Under the pieces are notes generated by a model. It searched no databases. It worked only from the letters and a program-made list of their open reading frames with translations, and was not told the DNA's origin. A stretch of DNA of 64,000 bases from Paraburkholderia phenazinium (GTDB lineage: Bacteria > Pseudomonadota > Gammaproteobacteria > Burkholderiales > Burkholderiaceae): positions 3,038,001 to 3,102,000 of the forward strand of contig NZ_FSRM01000001.1 in NCBI RefSeq assembly GCF_900141745.1, in the 5' to 3' direction. Shown piece by piece: positions 55,557-64,000 of the stretch. A program made the position numbers and the translations under genes. Position 1 is the first letter of the stretch. Every line of letters begins with the position of its first letter.

Positions 55557-56948
55557 TTACACCTCGCCCCACAGATCGTGGCCATCCGCACCGCTGATCT
55601 TCACCGAGACAAAATCACCGACCTTGTAGCGCTTCGAGGCCTTGGTGGTGGGCGCGATATACACGACCCCGTCGATCTCCGGCGCATCCGCTGCCGTGCG
55701 GCCGATGCCGCCGTCGGTATTGATCTCATCGACCAGCACCTTCAGCGTCTTGCCGACCTTGCGGGCGATGCGCTTCGCCGACACTTCCTCGGCGACTTCC
55801 ATGAAACGCGCGCGGCGTTCTTCACGCACTTCGTCGGGCAACGCACCGTCCAGTTCGTTGGCCGTGGCGCCCTCAACCGGCGAGTAAGCAAAGCAGCCAA
55901 CCCGATCCAGTTCTGCTTCGCGGATGAAATCGAGCAGCGTCTGGAAATGCTCTTCGGTCTCACCAGGAAAGCCGGCGATGAACGTGCTGCGGATGGTCAG
56001 ATCCGGGCACATCTCGCGCCATGCGCGCACGCGCTCAAGCACTTTTTCGGCATTGGCCGGGCGCTTCATACGCTTGAGCACTTCGGGATGCGCGTGCTGG
56101 AACGGTACATCGAGGTACGGCAGCACGTGGCCTTTGAACGGGCCTTCGGCCATCATCGGGATCACTTCGTCGACGCTTGGGTACGGATACACATAGTGCA
56201 GGCGCACCCAGGCGCCGTATTGCGCCGCCAGTTCGCCGAGTGCGCCGACGAGATCGGTCATGCGCGTCTTGATCGGCTTGCCGTTCCAGAAACCGGTGCG
56301 GTACTTCACGTCCACGCCATACGCACTCGTGTCCTGCGAAATCACCAGCAGTTCCTTCACACCGGACTTGAACAGGTTTTCAGCTTCAAGCATCACGTCA
56401 GCGACCGGACGCGACACGAGGTCGCCGCGCATGGACGGGATGATGCAGAACGTGCAGCGATGGTTGCAGCCTTCGGAAATCTTCAGATACGCGTAGTGGC
56501 GCGGCGTGAGTTTCACGCCCGCAGCGGGCACGAGATCCACGAACGGGTCGTGCGGCTTCGGCAGGTGGTTATGGACCGCCTGCATCACTTCGCCCAGCGC
56601 ATGCGGACCGGTGACGGCCAGCACCTTCGGATGCACCTCTTCGATCAGGCCTGAGCCGCTCGCGCTCTTCTTCGCGCCGAGGCAACCGGTGACGATCACC
56701 TTGCCGTTTTCGGACAGCGCCTCGCCGATGGCGTCGAGGCTTTCCTGGACCGCTTCGTCGATGAAGCCGCAGGTGTTGACCACGACCAGATCGGCGCCGT
56801 CATAGGTCCCCGAGATCTCGTAGCCTTCGGCGCGCAGTTGCGTGATGATCTGCTCGGAGTCGACGAGCGCTTTCGGGCAGCCGAGGGAGACCATGCCGAT
56901 TTTAGGAGCAGATCCCGCCTTCGCCTTTGATTCCAAATGGTTTTTCAC
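55557..56948 (-). CDS. rimO: Ribosomal protein S12 methylthiotransferase RimO
   Basis: Radical-SAM enzyme that methylthiolates Asp88 of ribosomal protein S12. GTG 56948 ([19 protein letters not shown]) gives 463 residues; a GTG at 56981 is in frame. UPF0004 domain with three cluster cysteines ([40 protein letters not shown]), radical-SAM CxxxCxxC in [14 protein letters not shown], central barrel ([27 protein letters not shown]) and a C-terminal TRAM domain ([10 protein letters not shown] ... [20 protein letters not shown] in pieces). Full-length and intact. Confidence 0.95.
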   Translation of the reverse strand: MKNHLESKAKAGSAPKIGMVSLGCPKALVDSEQIITQLRAEGYEISGTYDGADLVVVNTCGFIDEAVQESLDAIGEALSENGKVIVTGCLGAKKSASGSGLIEEVHPKVLAVTGPHALGEVMQAVHNHLPKPHDPFVDLVPAAGVKLTPRHYAYLKISEGCNHRCTFCIIPSMRGDLVSRPVADVMLEAENLFKSGVKELLVISQDTSAYGVDVKYRTGFWNGKPIKTRMTDLVGALGELAAQYGAWVRLHYVYPYPSVDEVIPMMAEGPFKGHVLPYLDVPFQHAHPEVLKRMKRPANAEKVLERVRAWREMCPDLTIRSTFIAGFPGETEEHFQTLLDFIREAELDRVGCFAYSPVEGATANELDGALPDEVREERRARFMEVAEEVSAKRIARKVGKTLKVLVDEINTDGGIGRTAADAPEIDGVVYIAPTTKASKRYKVGDFVSVKISGADGHDLWGEV

Positions 56949-57107
56949 TGATACACCGTACTTGTGGGGGTCGTGGCGCACCGCGCCGCGAAGGCACTAT
57001 TCTACCGTGCCATGTGTCCTCGACGTCCCCTCGTCGGAATATGACCGCGACGCTGAAGTTGGTTGTGAAATGCAACACCCGGTAAAGCCGGGCCGCCGCG
57101 ACGATGC

Positions 57108-58052
57108 CTAAGCTAATGCGGCCGTGCTGGCCGTTGCCTCGTCGTCGCCTTTCTCAACTCCGTCTGCGTCCACCGCCGCATGCCATTCGACATCCAGGCC
57201 GTGCAGCGGCACATGGACCGGAGTCTGAACTGGCGGCACCACAAAGAGATCGGCCGACGAACGCTTCTGGTGTTTGTCGGACACCCAGACGCTCCAACCT
57301 GCGTCGACCTTAAATTGAAGCTTTTTCAGACGCTTGCTGTAGCGGCGACGAGCGACAAGATCGCGCCCATTCACATGGACTCCCGAGACGTGGCCAAAAC
57401 AGTAAACCGATGACGCGATCGGGAAGATAAGCGCGCTGCACAAGACATCGGTCAGCTGGAGACCGACGTGGTTGTTACTCACACCGAACGTCGGCAACTC
57501 GATCACACGGTCAAATGGATCGCCTTTCGCCCGGTACTTTTGAGTAAAAATCGAATGCGCAACCTGGTCGTTCAGTTGCGTAGTCCTAAAGTCGGCAATC
57601 ACAAAACCTTGCGAGTCCTTGTGCTTCAGAAACGACTGGAAGGCCTTGCATGCATACTGCACCGATTGAGTATAGGTCTCGCGCGACTTGAACGGCATAG
57701 CTACACCCTTTATCCAGACCGACGCGAGAACCCGACAGCTGTAGCGCTCAAGCAGTCCCAACGTATCGTCGATAAACCGCAATTGCGTTCGGGCTTTATG
57801 GCCTTTCTTCCGGATCGCACTTCGAAGATCAGAGCCCTTGACCTCTTCTCGCACGTCGTCGAGTAGATGAGGCGAAGTGAACGACCCCGGGAAGTACGTG
57901 CGCTTCAACGTGAGAAACTCACGCGTGAGGAGCGGGAGCGCCTCTTGATGAACGACCAGTCCTGCGACTACAAGCAAAGGCTGAATATCCGTTTTCCTCG
58001 CGGGCAAAGGCGCACTGCATCCTGCCTCGTCGATGTAACAGATATACGACAC
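57108..58052 (-). CDS. DUF3800 protein (RNase-H-like fold)
   Basis: 314 residues from the GTG at 58052 (MSYICYIDEAGCSAPLPARK), with GGGGG 6 bases upstream; the frame also runs back to TTG 58160 through a hairpin. DUF3800 hallmarks: N-terminal YICYIDEAG with catalytic-type Asp, a middle VIADFRTTQLNDQVA with a second acid, and VGLQLTDVLCSA with a third; these resemble the acidic triad of RNase H-like nucleases. The C-terminus (about 240-314) is family-specific. DUF3800 genes occur in accessory and defence-related contexts in many genomes (general knowledge), so this is the most accessory-looking gene here. Its codon use is more AT-rich than rimO. Function unproven. Confidence 0.82.
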   Translation of the reverse strand: MSYICYIDEAGCSAPLPARKTDIQPLLVVAGLVVHQEALPLLTREFLTLKRTYFPGSFTSPHLLDDVREEVKGSDLRSAIRKKGHKARTQLRFIDDTLGLLERYSCRVLASVWIKGVAMPFKSRETYTQSVQYACKAFQSFLKHKDSQGFVIADFRTTQLNDQVAHSIFTQKYRAKGDPFDRVIELPTFGVSNNHVGLQLTDVLCSALIFPIASSVYCFGHVSGVHVNGRDLVARRRYSKRLKKLQFKVDAGWSVWVSDKHQKRSSADLFVVPPVQTPVHVPLHGLDVEWHAAVDADGVEKGDDEATASTAALA

Positions 58053-58069
58053 TTTTGCCCCCGGAAATG

Positions 58070-58095
58070 AAAACAGCCGCTTTGAGCGGCTGTTT
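58070..58095 (-). terminator. Terminator-like hairpin just upstream of the DUF3800 start
   Basis: AAACAGCCGC (58071-58080), TTTGA loop, GCGGCTGTTT (58086-58095): a perfect 10-bp stem. On the minus strand it is followed by TTTTC, so it fits an intrinsic terminator for phaR with a 3' UTR of about 315 nt. It ends 18 bp before the DUF3800 GTG. Confidence 0.75.
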
Positions 58096-58409
58096 GGCGG
58101 CGTATCGCCGTATTTGTCGCCAGGTTGCCCCGTTCGACGATTGATTGAGCTACGGCCCAATCATTTGGAAAATGGTAAGCGCTCGACGCAGCGGCGTCAA
58201 TCCCTCCGATTGGCCAACCGCCTCTACGTTTGCTCCACGAATCCCGCAGTTTTATTCTTTGGCGTGACCGCGCGAGCGCTCGAGCGCACGCCGAAACAAA
58301 CACCGGATCATGCATTGTCTCGCTCGTCACGTCGCCGGCGCAGTCAACCAGCTTTGCCGCTCAACCAGCAGCTATCGCCAGCGCGACGCCAATCCAGGCG
58401 CGTCGCCCC
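58096..58409. other. Gap between phaR and the DUF3800 hairpin
   Basis: 314 bp without a supported gene. Short open frames lack ribosome sites and family features. The reverse strand near 58155 reads GGGCCGTAGCTCAAT, reminiscent of a tRNA 5' end, but no cloverleaf follows. A promoter for the DUF3800 gene, if outside the hairpin, would have to be here; none is obvious. Confidence 0.5.
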
Positions 58410-58988
58410 CTACTTCTTCTCCGGCTCCGGATCCGTCTGCGGATTGGCCGGCGTAAACGGGAACGTGCTGAACATCGACTTGGCCTGATTCTGCATCTGC
58501 TCCTGCATCTGCACGAACATGTTCTTCGACTGCTCGATATAGCTGGTCATCATGCCCTGCATCATCGGCGCCTGCATGTTCATAAACTGCGACCACACCT
58601 CGGGGTTCATCGCCTTGCCTTCATACAGGTTCTTCGACTGGTCGGCGAGCTTGGCCTGAATGTCGATGAACGCCTGAATGTTCTTCTCGAGATACGTGCC
58701 CATCATCCCCTGCATCGCGTGTCCGTAGAAACGGATGATCTGCGAGAGCATCGACGACGAGAACATCGGCAAACCGCCGCTCTCTTCTTCCAGAATGATC
58801 TGCAACAGAATGGCGCGCGTCAGATCCTCGTTGCTCTTAGCATCGATGACCTTGAAATCCTCCTGGTCCAGCACGAGCTGCTTGACGTCCGTCAGCGTGA
58901 TGTACGTGCTTGTCTCGGTATCGTAGAGCCGACGGTTCGGATATTTCTTGATGAGTCGTTCGGCAGTTTTCTTTGTAGTAGTGGTCAT
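58410..58988 (-). CDS. phaR: PHA synthesis regulator PhaR
   Basis: Repressor that binds DNA and PHA granules, controlling phasin genes and itself. 192 residues. N-terminal PHB/PHA accumulation regulator DNA-binding domain (about 8-70: LIKKYPNRRLYDTETSTYIT, VKQLVLDQEDFKVIDAKSNE) and a following PHB_acc region (about 75-115, RAILLQIILEEESGGLPMFS). The C-terminal half is a Met/Gln-rich helix (MQGMMTSYIEQSKNMFVQMQ) that probably binds granules. Fourth gene of phaC-phaA-phaB-phaR. Confidence 0.95.
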   Translation of the reverse strand: MTTTTKKTAERLIKKYPNRRLYDTETSTYITLTDVKQLVLDQEDFKVIDAKSNEDLTRAILLQIILEEESGGLPMFSSSMLSQIIRFYGHAMQGMMGTYLEKNIQAFIDIQAKLADQSKNLYEGKAMNPEVWSQFMNMQAPMMQGMMTSYIEQSKNMFVQMQEQMQNQAKSMFSTFPFTPANPQTDPEPEKK

Positions 58989-59125
58989 TTAACGCCTTTG
59001 AGCGCCATTGAAGCGCAGAAACGGCGCTGTCGCATCCGCAATCGGGCCATGATTGCAGATGCGAGACGCCGCCGGAAAAACCTGAACCATGTGGCGCCCC
59101 GTCTTGCGACAGAGCACCTCACGGA

Positions 59126-59866
59126 TCAGCCCATGTGCAGACCGCCATTCAGCGAGAAATCGGCTCCCGTAGAAAAACCCGATTCGTCCGACGCGAGCCA
59201 CGCTACGATCGAACCGATCTCATCCGGCTGGCCAAGACGGCGCACCGGAATCGTCGCAACGATCTTTTCCAGCACATCGGGACGGATCGACTTGACCATA
59301 TCCGTGCCGATGTAGCCAGGCGAAACGGTATTGACCGTCACACCCTTGGTGGCGACTTCCTGAGCCAGCGACATCGTGAAACCGTGAATGCCGGCCTTTG
59401 CCGTCGAGTAGTTGGTTTGCCCGAACTGGCCCTTCTGCCCGTTCACCGACGAGATGTTGATCACGCGCCCAAAGCCGCGCTCGACCATACCATCGATCAC
59501 CTGCTTGGTGACGTTGAACAGACTCGTCAGGTTGGTGTCGATTACCGCCGTCCAGTCTTCATGCGTCATCTTGCGGAACACGACGTCGCGCGTGATGCCC
59601 GCGTTGTTGACCAGCACGTCGATTTCGCCGACTTCGGCCTTCACCTTGTCAAACGCCGCCCGCGTCGATTCCCAGTCGCCCACATTGCCTTCCGAGGCGA
59701 TGAAGTCGAAACCGAGTGCCTTCTGCTCTTCGAGCCATTTGACCCGGCGTGGCGAGTTCGGGCCACAGCCTGCGACGACCTTGAAGCCTTCCTTATGAAG
59801 ACGTTGGCAAATGCTCGTGCCGATGCCGCCCATCCCGCCCGTTACATACGCAATTCGCTGTGCCAT
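59126..59866 (-). CDS. phaB: Acetoacetyl-CoA reductase
   Basis: NADPH-dependent short-chain dehydrogenase making (R)-3-hydroxybutyryl-CoA. 246 residues from ATG 59866 (MAQRIAYVTGGMGGIGTSIC), with GGAG 9-12 bases upstream. Cofactor loop TGGMGGIG, NNAG at the Rossmann edge, catalytic Ser in VINISSVNGQKGQFG, and YxxxK in YSTAKAG. The C-terminal GFSTGADFSLNGGLHMG is typical of PhaB. Located between phaA and phaR. Confidence 0.97.
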   Translation of the reverse strand: MAQRIAYVTGGMGGIGTSICQRLHKEGFKVVAGCGPNSPRRVKWLEEQKALGFDFIASEGNVGDWESTRAAFDKVKAEVGEIDVLVNNAGITRDVVFRKMTHEDWTAVIDTNLTSLFNVTKQVIDGMVERGFGRVINISSVNGQKGQFGQTNYSTAKAGIHGFTMSLAQEVATKGVTVNTVSPGYIGTDMVKSIRPDVLEKIVATIPVRRLGQPDEIGSIVAWLASDESGFSTGADFSLNGGLHMG

Positions 59867-60047
59867 AAACCACACTCCATTATCGTTTTTCCGAGGCGCC
59901 GACCGGCAGCCTCTTTCCTCGCCTTTACTGCATCATCTCCGCTGCCGCCGGGCGACCGGCCGGCGAGGCCGTCATACACCGCGCGCCGCTTCACCCCTCA
60001 CCGCGGATGAAGCGCCCGCGCGGCAATCCTGCTCCGGGCAGGCGCGC

Positions 60048-61229
60048 TCAGAACCGCTCGACTGCCAGCGCCACGCCCATGCCGCCGCCGATACACAGCG
60101 ACGCCAGCCCCTTCTTCGCATCTCGCTTCTGCATTTCGTGCAGCAGCGTGACGAGAATCCGGCAACCGGACGCGCCGATCGGATGGCCGATCGCAATCGC
60201 ACCACCGTTCACGTTGATCTTCGAGGTGTCCCAGCCCATTTGCTGATGCACGGCGAGCGCCTGCGCAGCAAACGCTTCGTTGATCTCCATCAGATCGAGA
60301 TCGGCCGGAGTCCAGCCCGCGCGTTCGAGGCAACGGCGCGACGCCGGCACCGGGCCCATACCCATCACCTTCGGATCGACGCCGGCGTTGGCGTAGGCCT
60401 TGATGCGTGCCAGCGGCGTGAGGCCGAGCGCGTCGGCTTTCTTGGCCGACATCACGAGCACCGCGGCGGCGCCGTCGTTCAGGCCCGACGCGTTAGCTGC
60501 CGTCACCGTGCCTTCCTTCGAGAAAGCAGGCTTCAGACTGGCGAGCGACTCGGCGGTCACGCCGTGGCGCACAAATTCGTCGGTGGCAAAACGCAGCGGC
60601 TCGCCCTTGCGTTGGGGAATCTCGACCGGCACGATTTCGTCGTCGAAACGGCCCGACTTCTGCGCGGCTTCCGCCTTGTTCTGCGACAGCGCCGCAAACG
60701 CGTCCTGCTGCTCGCGAGTGATGCCGTATTCCTTCGCGACGTTCTCTGCCGTGACACCCATGTGGTACTGGTTGTACACGTCCCACAGGCCGTCGACGAT
60801 CATGCTGTCGATCAGCTTGGCATCGCCCATGCGGAAGCCGTCACGCGAGCCCGGCAGTACGTGCGGTGCGGCGCTCATGTTTTCCTGGCCGCCGGCCACC
60901 ACGATGTCGGCGTCGCCCGCGATGATGGCGTTAGCCGCCAGCATCACAGCCTTCAGACCCGAGCCGCAGACCTTGTTGATCGTCATGCCGGGCACCGCCA
61001 ACGGTAGCCCCGCCTTGATCAGCGACTGACGCGCCGGGTTCTGGCCGGAACCGGCCGCGAGAACCTGCCCCATGATGACTTCGCTGACCTGCTCGGGCTT
61101 CACGCCCGCGCGCTCGAGTGCAGCGCGAATCACGATGGCGCCGAGATCGGGTGCAGCGGTTTTCGCCAGCGACCCACCGAATTTACCCACTGCCGTACGC
61201 GCGGCCGATACGATCACTACATCAGTCAT
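60048..61229 (-). CDS. phaA: Acetyl-CoA acetyltransferase (beta-ketothiolase PhaA)
   Basis: Condenses two acetyl-CoA to acetoacetyl-CoA for PHB. 393 residues. Cys88 in [11 protein letters not shown], His in [11 protein letters not shown], second Cys in [11 protein letters not shown]. Sequence is close to Cupriavidus PhaA and differs from the BktB paralogue in the substrate-pocket region. Strand and order (phaC-phaA-phaB) are canonical. The phaA-phaB gap (181 bp) is GC-rich without an obvious terminator. Confidence 0.97.
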   Translation of the reverse strand: MTDVVIVSAARTAVGKFGGSLAKTAAPDLGAIVIRAALERAGVKPEQVSEVIMGQVLAAGSGQNPARQSLIKAGLPLAVPGMTINKVCGSGLKAVMLAANAIIAGDADIVVAGGQENMSAAPHVLPGSRDGFRMGDAKLIDSMIVDGLWDVYNQYHMGVTAENVAKEYGITREQQDAFAALSQNKAEAAQKSGRFDDEIVPVEIPQRKGEPLRFATDEFVRHGVTAESLASLKPAFSKEGTVTAANASGLNDGAAAVLVMSAKKADALGLTPLARIKAYANAGVDPKVMGMGPVPASRRCLERAGWTPADLDLMEINEAFAAQALAVHQQMGWDTSKINVNGGAIAIGHPIGASGCRILVTLLHEMQKRDAKKGLASLCIGGGMGVALAVERF

Positions 61230-61345
61230 TTCAATTTCCTCCGGACGCTACGGCCAGTTGCTCCGCCGCCCGTCAAGTTAAAAATCCATTCAACTGCTCA
61301 ACGCCGCTCGCGTCCCATACCGACTCACTAACCGAACCCCGCGTG

Positions 61346-63187
61346 TCACTCTTTTTGCATCACATAGCGCCCGGGCGCTGCCTCGATCACCGGATGCTCG
61401 GCCGAGCCCGCTGTAGCGCGCGCCTTGACCTTCTTGCCGCCATACTGATCGAGCCAGCGGGTCCACTCGGGCCACCAGCTGCCCGGTACTTCCTCGGCCT
61501 GATCGAACCAGTCGTCCGGACTCTCCGGCAAGCTCTTGTCTTCTGCCTTGAGCACCCAGTAATTGCGCTTGTTCTTGGCCGGCGGGTTGATCACACCCGC
61601 GATATGTCCCGAGGCACCGAGCACGAACTCGAGCGGCCCGCTCAGCAACGGCACCGAAGCATAGGCCGTGCGCCACGGCACGATATGGTCTTCCCGTGAG
61701 CCGTAGATGAAGGTCGGCACATCGATCAGCGACAGGTCCACCTTCTCGCCGCAGACGGTCAATGCATTCGGTTCGCGCAGACGATTCTCGAGATACGTGT
61801 TGCGCAGGTACCAGACGTACATCGGCCCGGGCAAGCTGGTCGAGTCGCTGTTCCAGTACAGCAGGTCGAACGGCATCGGCGTGCGACCCTTCAGATAATT
61901 GTCGACGACATAGTTCCACACCAGATCGTTCGGGCGCAGGAACGAGAACGCGTTGGCGAACTCGATGCCGCGCATCAGACCCGGTTGCGTGCCGTTCTTG
62001 CCGCCGATAGTCTGCTCGCGCATCTGCACATGGGCTTCGTCGACGAACACATCGAGCACACCCGTGTCGGAGAAATCGAGCATCGCGGTGAGCAGCGTCA
62101 TCGAGGCAGCGGGATGTTCGCCGCGTGCCGCGGCGACCGCGAGCGCCGTGGCGAGCATCGTGCCGCCGACACAAAAGCCGAGCGTGTTGATCTGCTCGCG
62201 TCCACTGATCTGACGAACGGTCTCGATTGCGGTGAGCACACCTTCGTCGGTGTAATCGTCCCACGTCTTATGCGCAATCGATGCATTCGCATTGCGCCAC
62301 GAAATCAGGAACACCTGGTGCCCCGATTCAAGCCCGTGAGCGACCAGCGAATTCTCCGGTTGCAGATCGAGGATGTAGAACTTGTTGATGCAAGGCGGCA
62401 CGATCAGCAACGGCCGCTCGCGCACGCTCGCCGTGCGCGGCTTGTACTGGATCAACTGGATCAGGTCGTTCTCGAACACGACCGATCCTTCAGTGTTCGC
62501 GAGATTCCTGCCGACCACGAAACTCGATTCGTCGGTCTGCGAGATCTTGCCGCGTTTCAGATCGCTCAACAGATTGCTGACGCCTTGACGCAAGCTTTCA
62601 CCTCGACTCTCGAGCAATGTCTTCTGCGCTTCCGGATTCAATGCGAAGAAGTTGCTCGGCGAGGTGGCTGCAGTCCATTGCTGAACCGCGAAGCGGATGC
62701 GCTCGCGCACCTTCGGTTCGGTGTCGAGCGCTTCGACCAGTTCCTGCAGGTAACGTGCGTTAAGGAGATACCATGCGGCCGTGAATGCGTAGGCCGGCGC
62801 GGCACTCCACGCATCTGAACTAAAACGGCGGTCTTTGAGTTCGGGGGCTTTCGACTTCGAGTCCGCCGATTGCTGAAGCAACTGCATCGCTTCACGCGAA
62901 TAGTCGGCTTGCAGTTTCTGCAGACGCTCCGCAGGGATCGCCGCAGTAGGCAACTTCAGACCGGCAAACTGGCCCATGGCTGCGGCCGCGTTGCTGAAGT
63001 CGGGCATGGCCGGCATGGCAGGCATCTGCGGCATCTGAAAGGCCGCAGCCTGACCCGCGCCAGGCACACCGAGCGAGCGCCATGCATTCATCCACGCATC
63101 GAGTAACTGCTGCGCACCGGCTTGTTGCTGGGTACGCTCCGCTGTGGAGTCCGTGCTTGAGGAAGTCGAGGATTGTGATGCTGCCAT
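61346..63187 (-). CDS. phaC: Class I poly(3-hydroxyalkanoate) synthase
   Basis: Polymerises short-chain hydroxyacyl-CoA on the granule surface. 613 residues. Catalytic Cys339 in the lipase-like box LGFCVGGTM, Asp500 in GSREDHIVPW and His528 in LGASGHIAGV, each exactly 20 positions later than in Cupriavidus PhaC. N-terminal PhaC_N domain (about 120-290) and alpha/beta hydrolase core (about 290-580). The extreme N-terminus is Ser/Gln-rich followed by a Met/Pro stretch (QMPQMPAMPAMPDF), which accounts for the added length. Transcribed from a promoter at 63.3 kb. Confidence 0.98.
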   Translation of the reverse strand: MAASQSSTSSSTDSTAERTQQQAGAQQLLDAWMNAWRSLGVPGAGQAAAFQMPQMPAMPAMPDFSNAAAAMGQFAGLKLPTAAIPAERLQKLQADYSREAMQLLQQSADSKSKAPELKDRRFSSDAWSAAPAYAFTAAWYLLNARYLQELVEALDTEPKVRERIRFAVQQWTAATSPSNFFALNPEAQKTLLESRGESLRQGVSNLLSDLKRGKISQTDESSFVVGRNLANTEGSVVFENDLIQLIQYKPRTASVRERPLLIVPPCINKFYILDLQPENSLVAHGLESGHQVFLISWRNANASIAHKTWDDYTDEGVLTAIETVRQISGREQINTLGFCVGGTMLATALAVAAARGEHPAASMTLLTAMLDFSDTGVLDVFVDEAHVQMREQTIGGKNGTQPGLMRGIEFANAFSFLRPNDLVWNYVVDNYLKGRTPMPFDLLYWNSDSTSLPGPMYVWYLRNTYLENRLREPNALTVCGEKVDLSLIDVPTFIYGSREDHIVPWRTAYASVPLLSGPLEFVLGASGHIAGVINPPAKNKRNYWVLKAEDKSLPESPDDWFDQAEEVPGSWWPEWTRWLDQYGGKKVKARATAGSAEHPVIEAAPGRYVMQKE

Positions 63188-63294
63188 ACCTGCTTTTGAC
63201 CGGTGAGTCCTCGCGGACGGTTGAGAGGCAGGTTTCTAGCGCACGTGGGCGATTGCTCGCGACCTCGTCACGCCCTGTCCCGTGTGTGGGGGAC

Positions 63295-63324
63295 ATTCTT
63301 GCTCCCCATCGCAAGGCATGTCAA
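63295..63324 (-). promoter_or_regulatory. phaC promoter
   Basis: Minus strand: -35 TTGACA (63319-63324, perfect), 18-bp spacer, -10 AAGAAT (63295-63300). The Cupriavidus phaC promoter has the same form (TTGACA, 18 bp, AACAAT; from memory of the literature). An A/T-rich stretch near 63350-63370 sits upstream like an UP element. The rest of 63188-63626 holds only the leader and the terminator at 63431-63457. Confidence 0.75.
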
Positions 63325-63430
63325 TGCTTGTTCCCGATTTTGCCGCAGTGCGATATTTTTTTAATTATCGTTTTCCCCATGTATTTCATTGCACTAATGG
63401 AATGCCCTTGAACGAATCGACAGGAAATGT

Positions 63431-63457
63431 AAAAGGCCCGTATTACAGGGCCTTTTT
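63431..63457. terminator. Terminator downstream of pgeF-like gene
   Basis: AAAAGGCCC (63431-63439), 8-base loop, GGGCCTTTTT (63448-63457). On the minus strand it would end the pgeF transcript, about 170 bp after its stop codon. Confidence 0.75.
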
Positions 63458-63626
63458 ATGCATTTAACGCTGGACGTGACAACGATTTTCAGCCGGCTCG
63501 ATTGCACGCGGGTTAACCGGCGCATGCACTTCCGGCGACGCAACAAATAATCATGTCCGCCCCCCGAACAAACCCTGATGAATCCCGCTCGCCGTGGCTG
63601 CCACGGGCATGAATGAGCCGGTATCG

Positions 63627-64000
63627 TCAGTCGGCAAGCCAGATCATCGCGGCCATACGGCCTGTTATGCGATCGCGCCGGTATGAATAAAAGCGCTCGC
63701 GTTCGGTCACCGTGCAGAGATCGCCGCCGCCAATCTGCGTCACGCCGAAACGTTGCAGGCGCAAACGTGCCAACGCGGGAAGATCGGCGAGATATTTACC
63801 GGGTGAATCGGGACGCGGCACAAATGCCTGAGCGGTGGCTTCGCGTTGCGAACCGTCGACATCATTCATGAAGGCGTCACGCACGTCTGCCCCGACCTCG
63901 AATGCGGCTGGCCCGATCGACGGGCCCAGGTATGCGTGTAGTGAGCCGGGTTGCGCACCCGCCAGCTCGGCCACGCGCAGGGCGGTCTTTTCGACCACGC
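63627..64000 (-). CDS. pgeF: PgeF/YfiH-family (polyphenol-oxidase-like, laccase-domain) protein, C-terminal part
   Basis: The gene runs off the right edge; the visible 124 codons are the C-terminal third of a YfiH/PgeF protein. Family features: LGPSIGPAAFEVGADVRDAF, YLADLPALARLRLQRFGV, GGDLCTVTERERFYSYRRD (in pieces) with Cys and Arg/Tyr of the active site, and the ending GRMAAMIWL. In E. coli PgeF is linked to peptidoglycan editing; others hydrolyse purine nucleosides. The GTG near 63998 is an internal valine, not a start. In Burkholderia this gene commonly precedes phaC on the same strand, as here. Confidence 0.88.
   Translation of the reverse strand, partial: VVEKTALRVAELAGAQPGSLHAYLGPSIGPAAFEVGADVRDAFMNDVDGSQREATAQAFVPRPDSPGKYLADLPALARLRLQRFGVTQIGGGDLCTVTERERFYSYRRDRITGRMAAMIWLAD

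Noticed and set aside
54519..56654. 711-codon plus-strand open frame opposite rimO and kdgK
   Set aside because: Longest antisense frame in the window, but both minus-strand genes carry intact family motifs and this frame has none.
58120..58160. tRNA-like 5' end (GGGCCGTAGCTCAAT) on the minus strand
   Set aside because: No matching acceptor strand, anticodon arm or T-arm follows; likely chance.

Overview
The window is about 64 kb of high-GC chromosomal DNA from a betaproteobacterium of the Burkholderia/Paraburkholderia type. The evidence is the heat-shock/proteolysis block tig-clpP-clpX-lon-hupB-ppiD followed by tRNA genes, a class I polyhydroxyalkanoate (PHA) cluster in the order phaC-phaA-phaB-phaR with a BktB-type thiolase nearby, a Ku/LigD end-joining pair, and proteins that resemble Burkholderiales homologues along their whole length. 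The genus is inferred; no rRNA gene or species marker is present. I see no transposase, phage gene, CRISPR array or rRNA, so this is mostly core chromosome with a few accessory genes.

Layout. 1-5.4 kb: NAD(P)HX repair enzyme (cut by the left edge), pgi, a LolD/YbbA-like ATPase divergent from tesA, and a small lipoprotein. 5.5-14.8 kb (all minus strand): trigger factor, ClpP, ClpX, Lon, HU, tRNA-Val, tRNA-Asp and PpiD, a protein quality-control block with clear intrinsic terminators. 15-24 kb: glycerate kinase, MarR regulator, tRNA-Leu, a squalene-synthase-like protein with altered catalytic motifs, a secreted DUF1800/DUF1501 pair, and an OmpR/EnvZ-type two-component system. 24-33.4 kb: AhpC/AhpD peroxide defence, IspF/IspD of the MEP pathway, Mfd, ArgE, a threonine/serine dehydratase and MscL.

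33.4-45.8 kb: a three-gene phosphosignalling set (membrane histidine kinase, Rcp1-like single receiver, REC-PAS-HK-REC hybrid), an orphan small gene, an AsmA protein, a FetAB-like exporter, and an oxidoreductase divergent from a LysR regulator. 45.8-50.2 kb: Ku, LigD and a 107-residue disordered protein. 50.4-58 kb: serB, a MetC-like lyase, a periplasmic protein, bktB, a KDG-type sugar kinase, rimO and a DUF3800 gene. 58.4-63.5 kb: PHA regulator, reductase, thiolase and synthase, with a promoter upstream of phaC that resembles the classic phaC promoter. 63.6-64 kb: the C-terminal part of a PgeF/YfiH-family protein cut by the right edge.

The clearest unexplained signal is around the convergent ahpD/ispF 3' ends (about 25.1-25.8 kb). 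Both genes switch to T-ending codons on their own coding strand and meet at a G/T-to-A/C strand switch inside an imperfect inverted repeat. Other points of interest are the DUF3800 gene directly behind a terminator-like hairpin in the PHA region, the palindromes in the ahpC and hupB promoters, and the possible NHEJ-linked disordered protein. I found no clearly undescribed multi-gene system.
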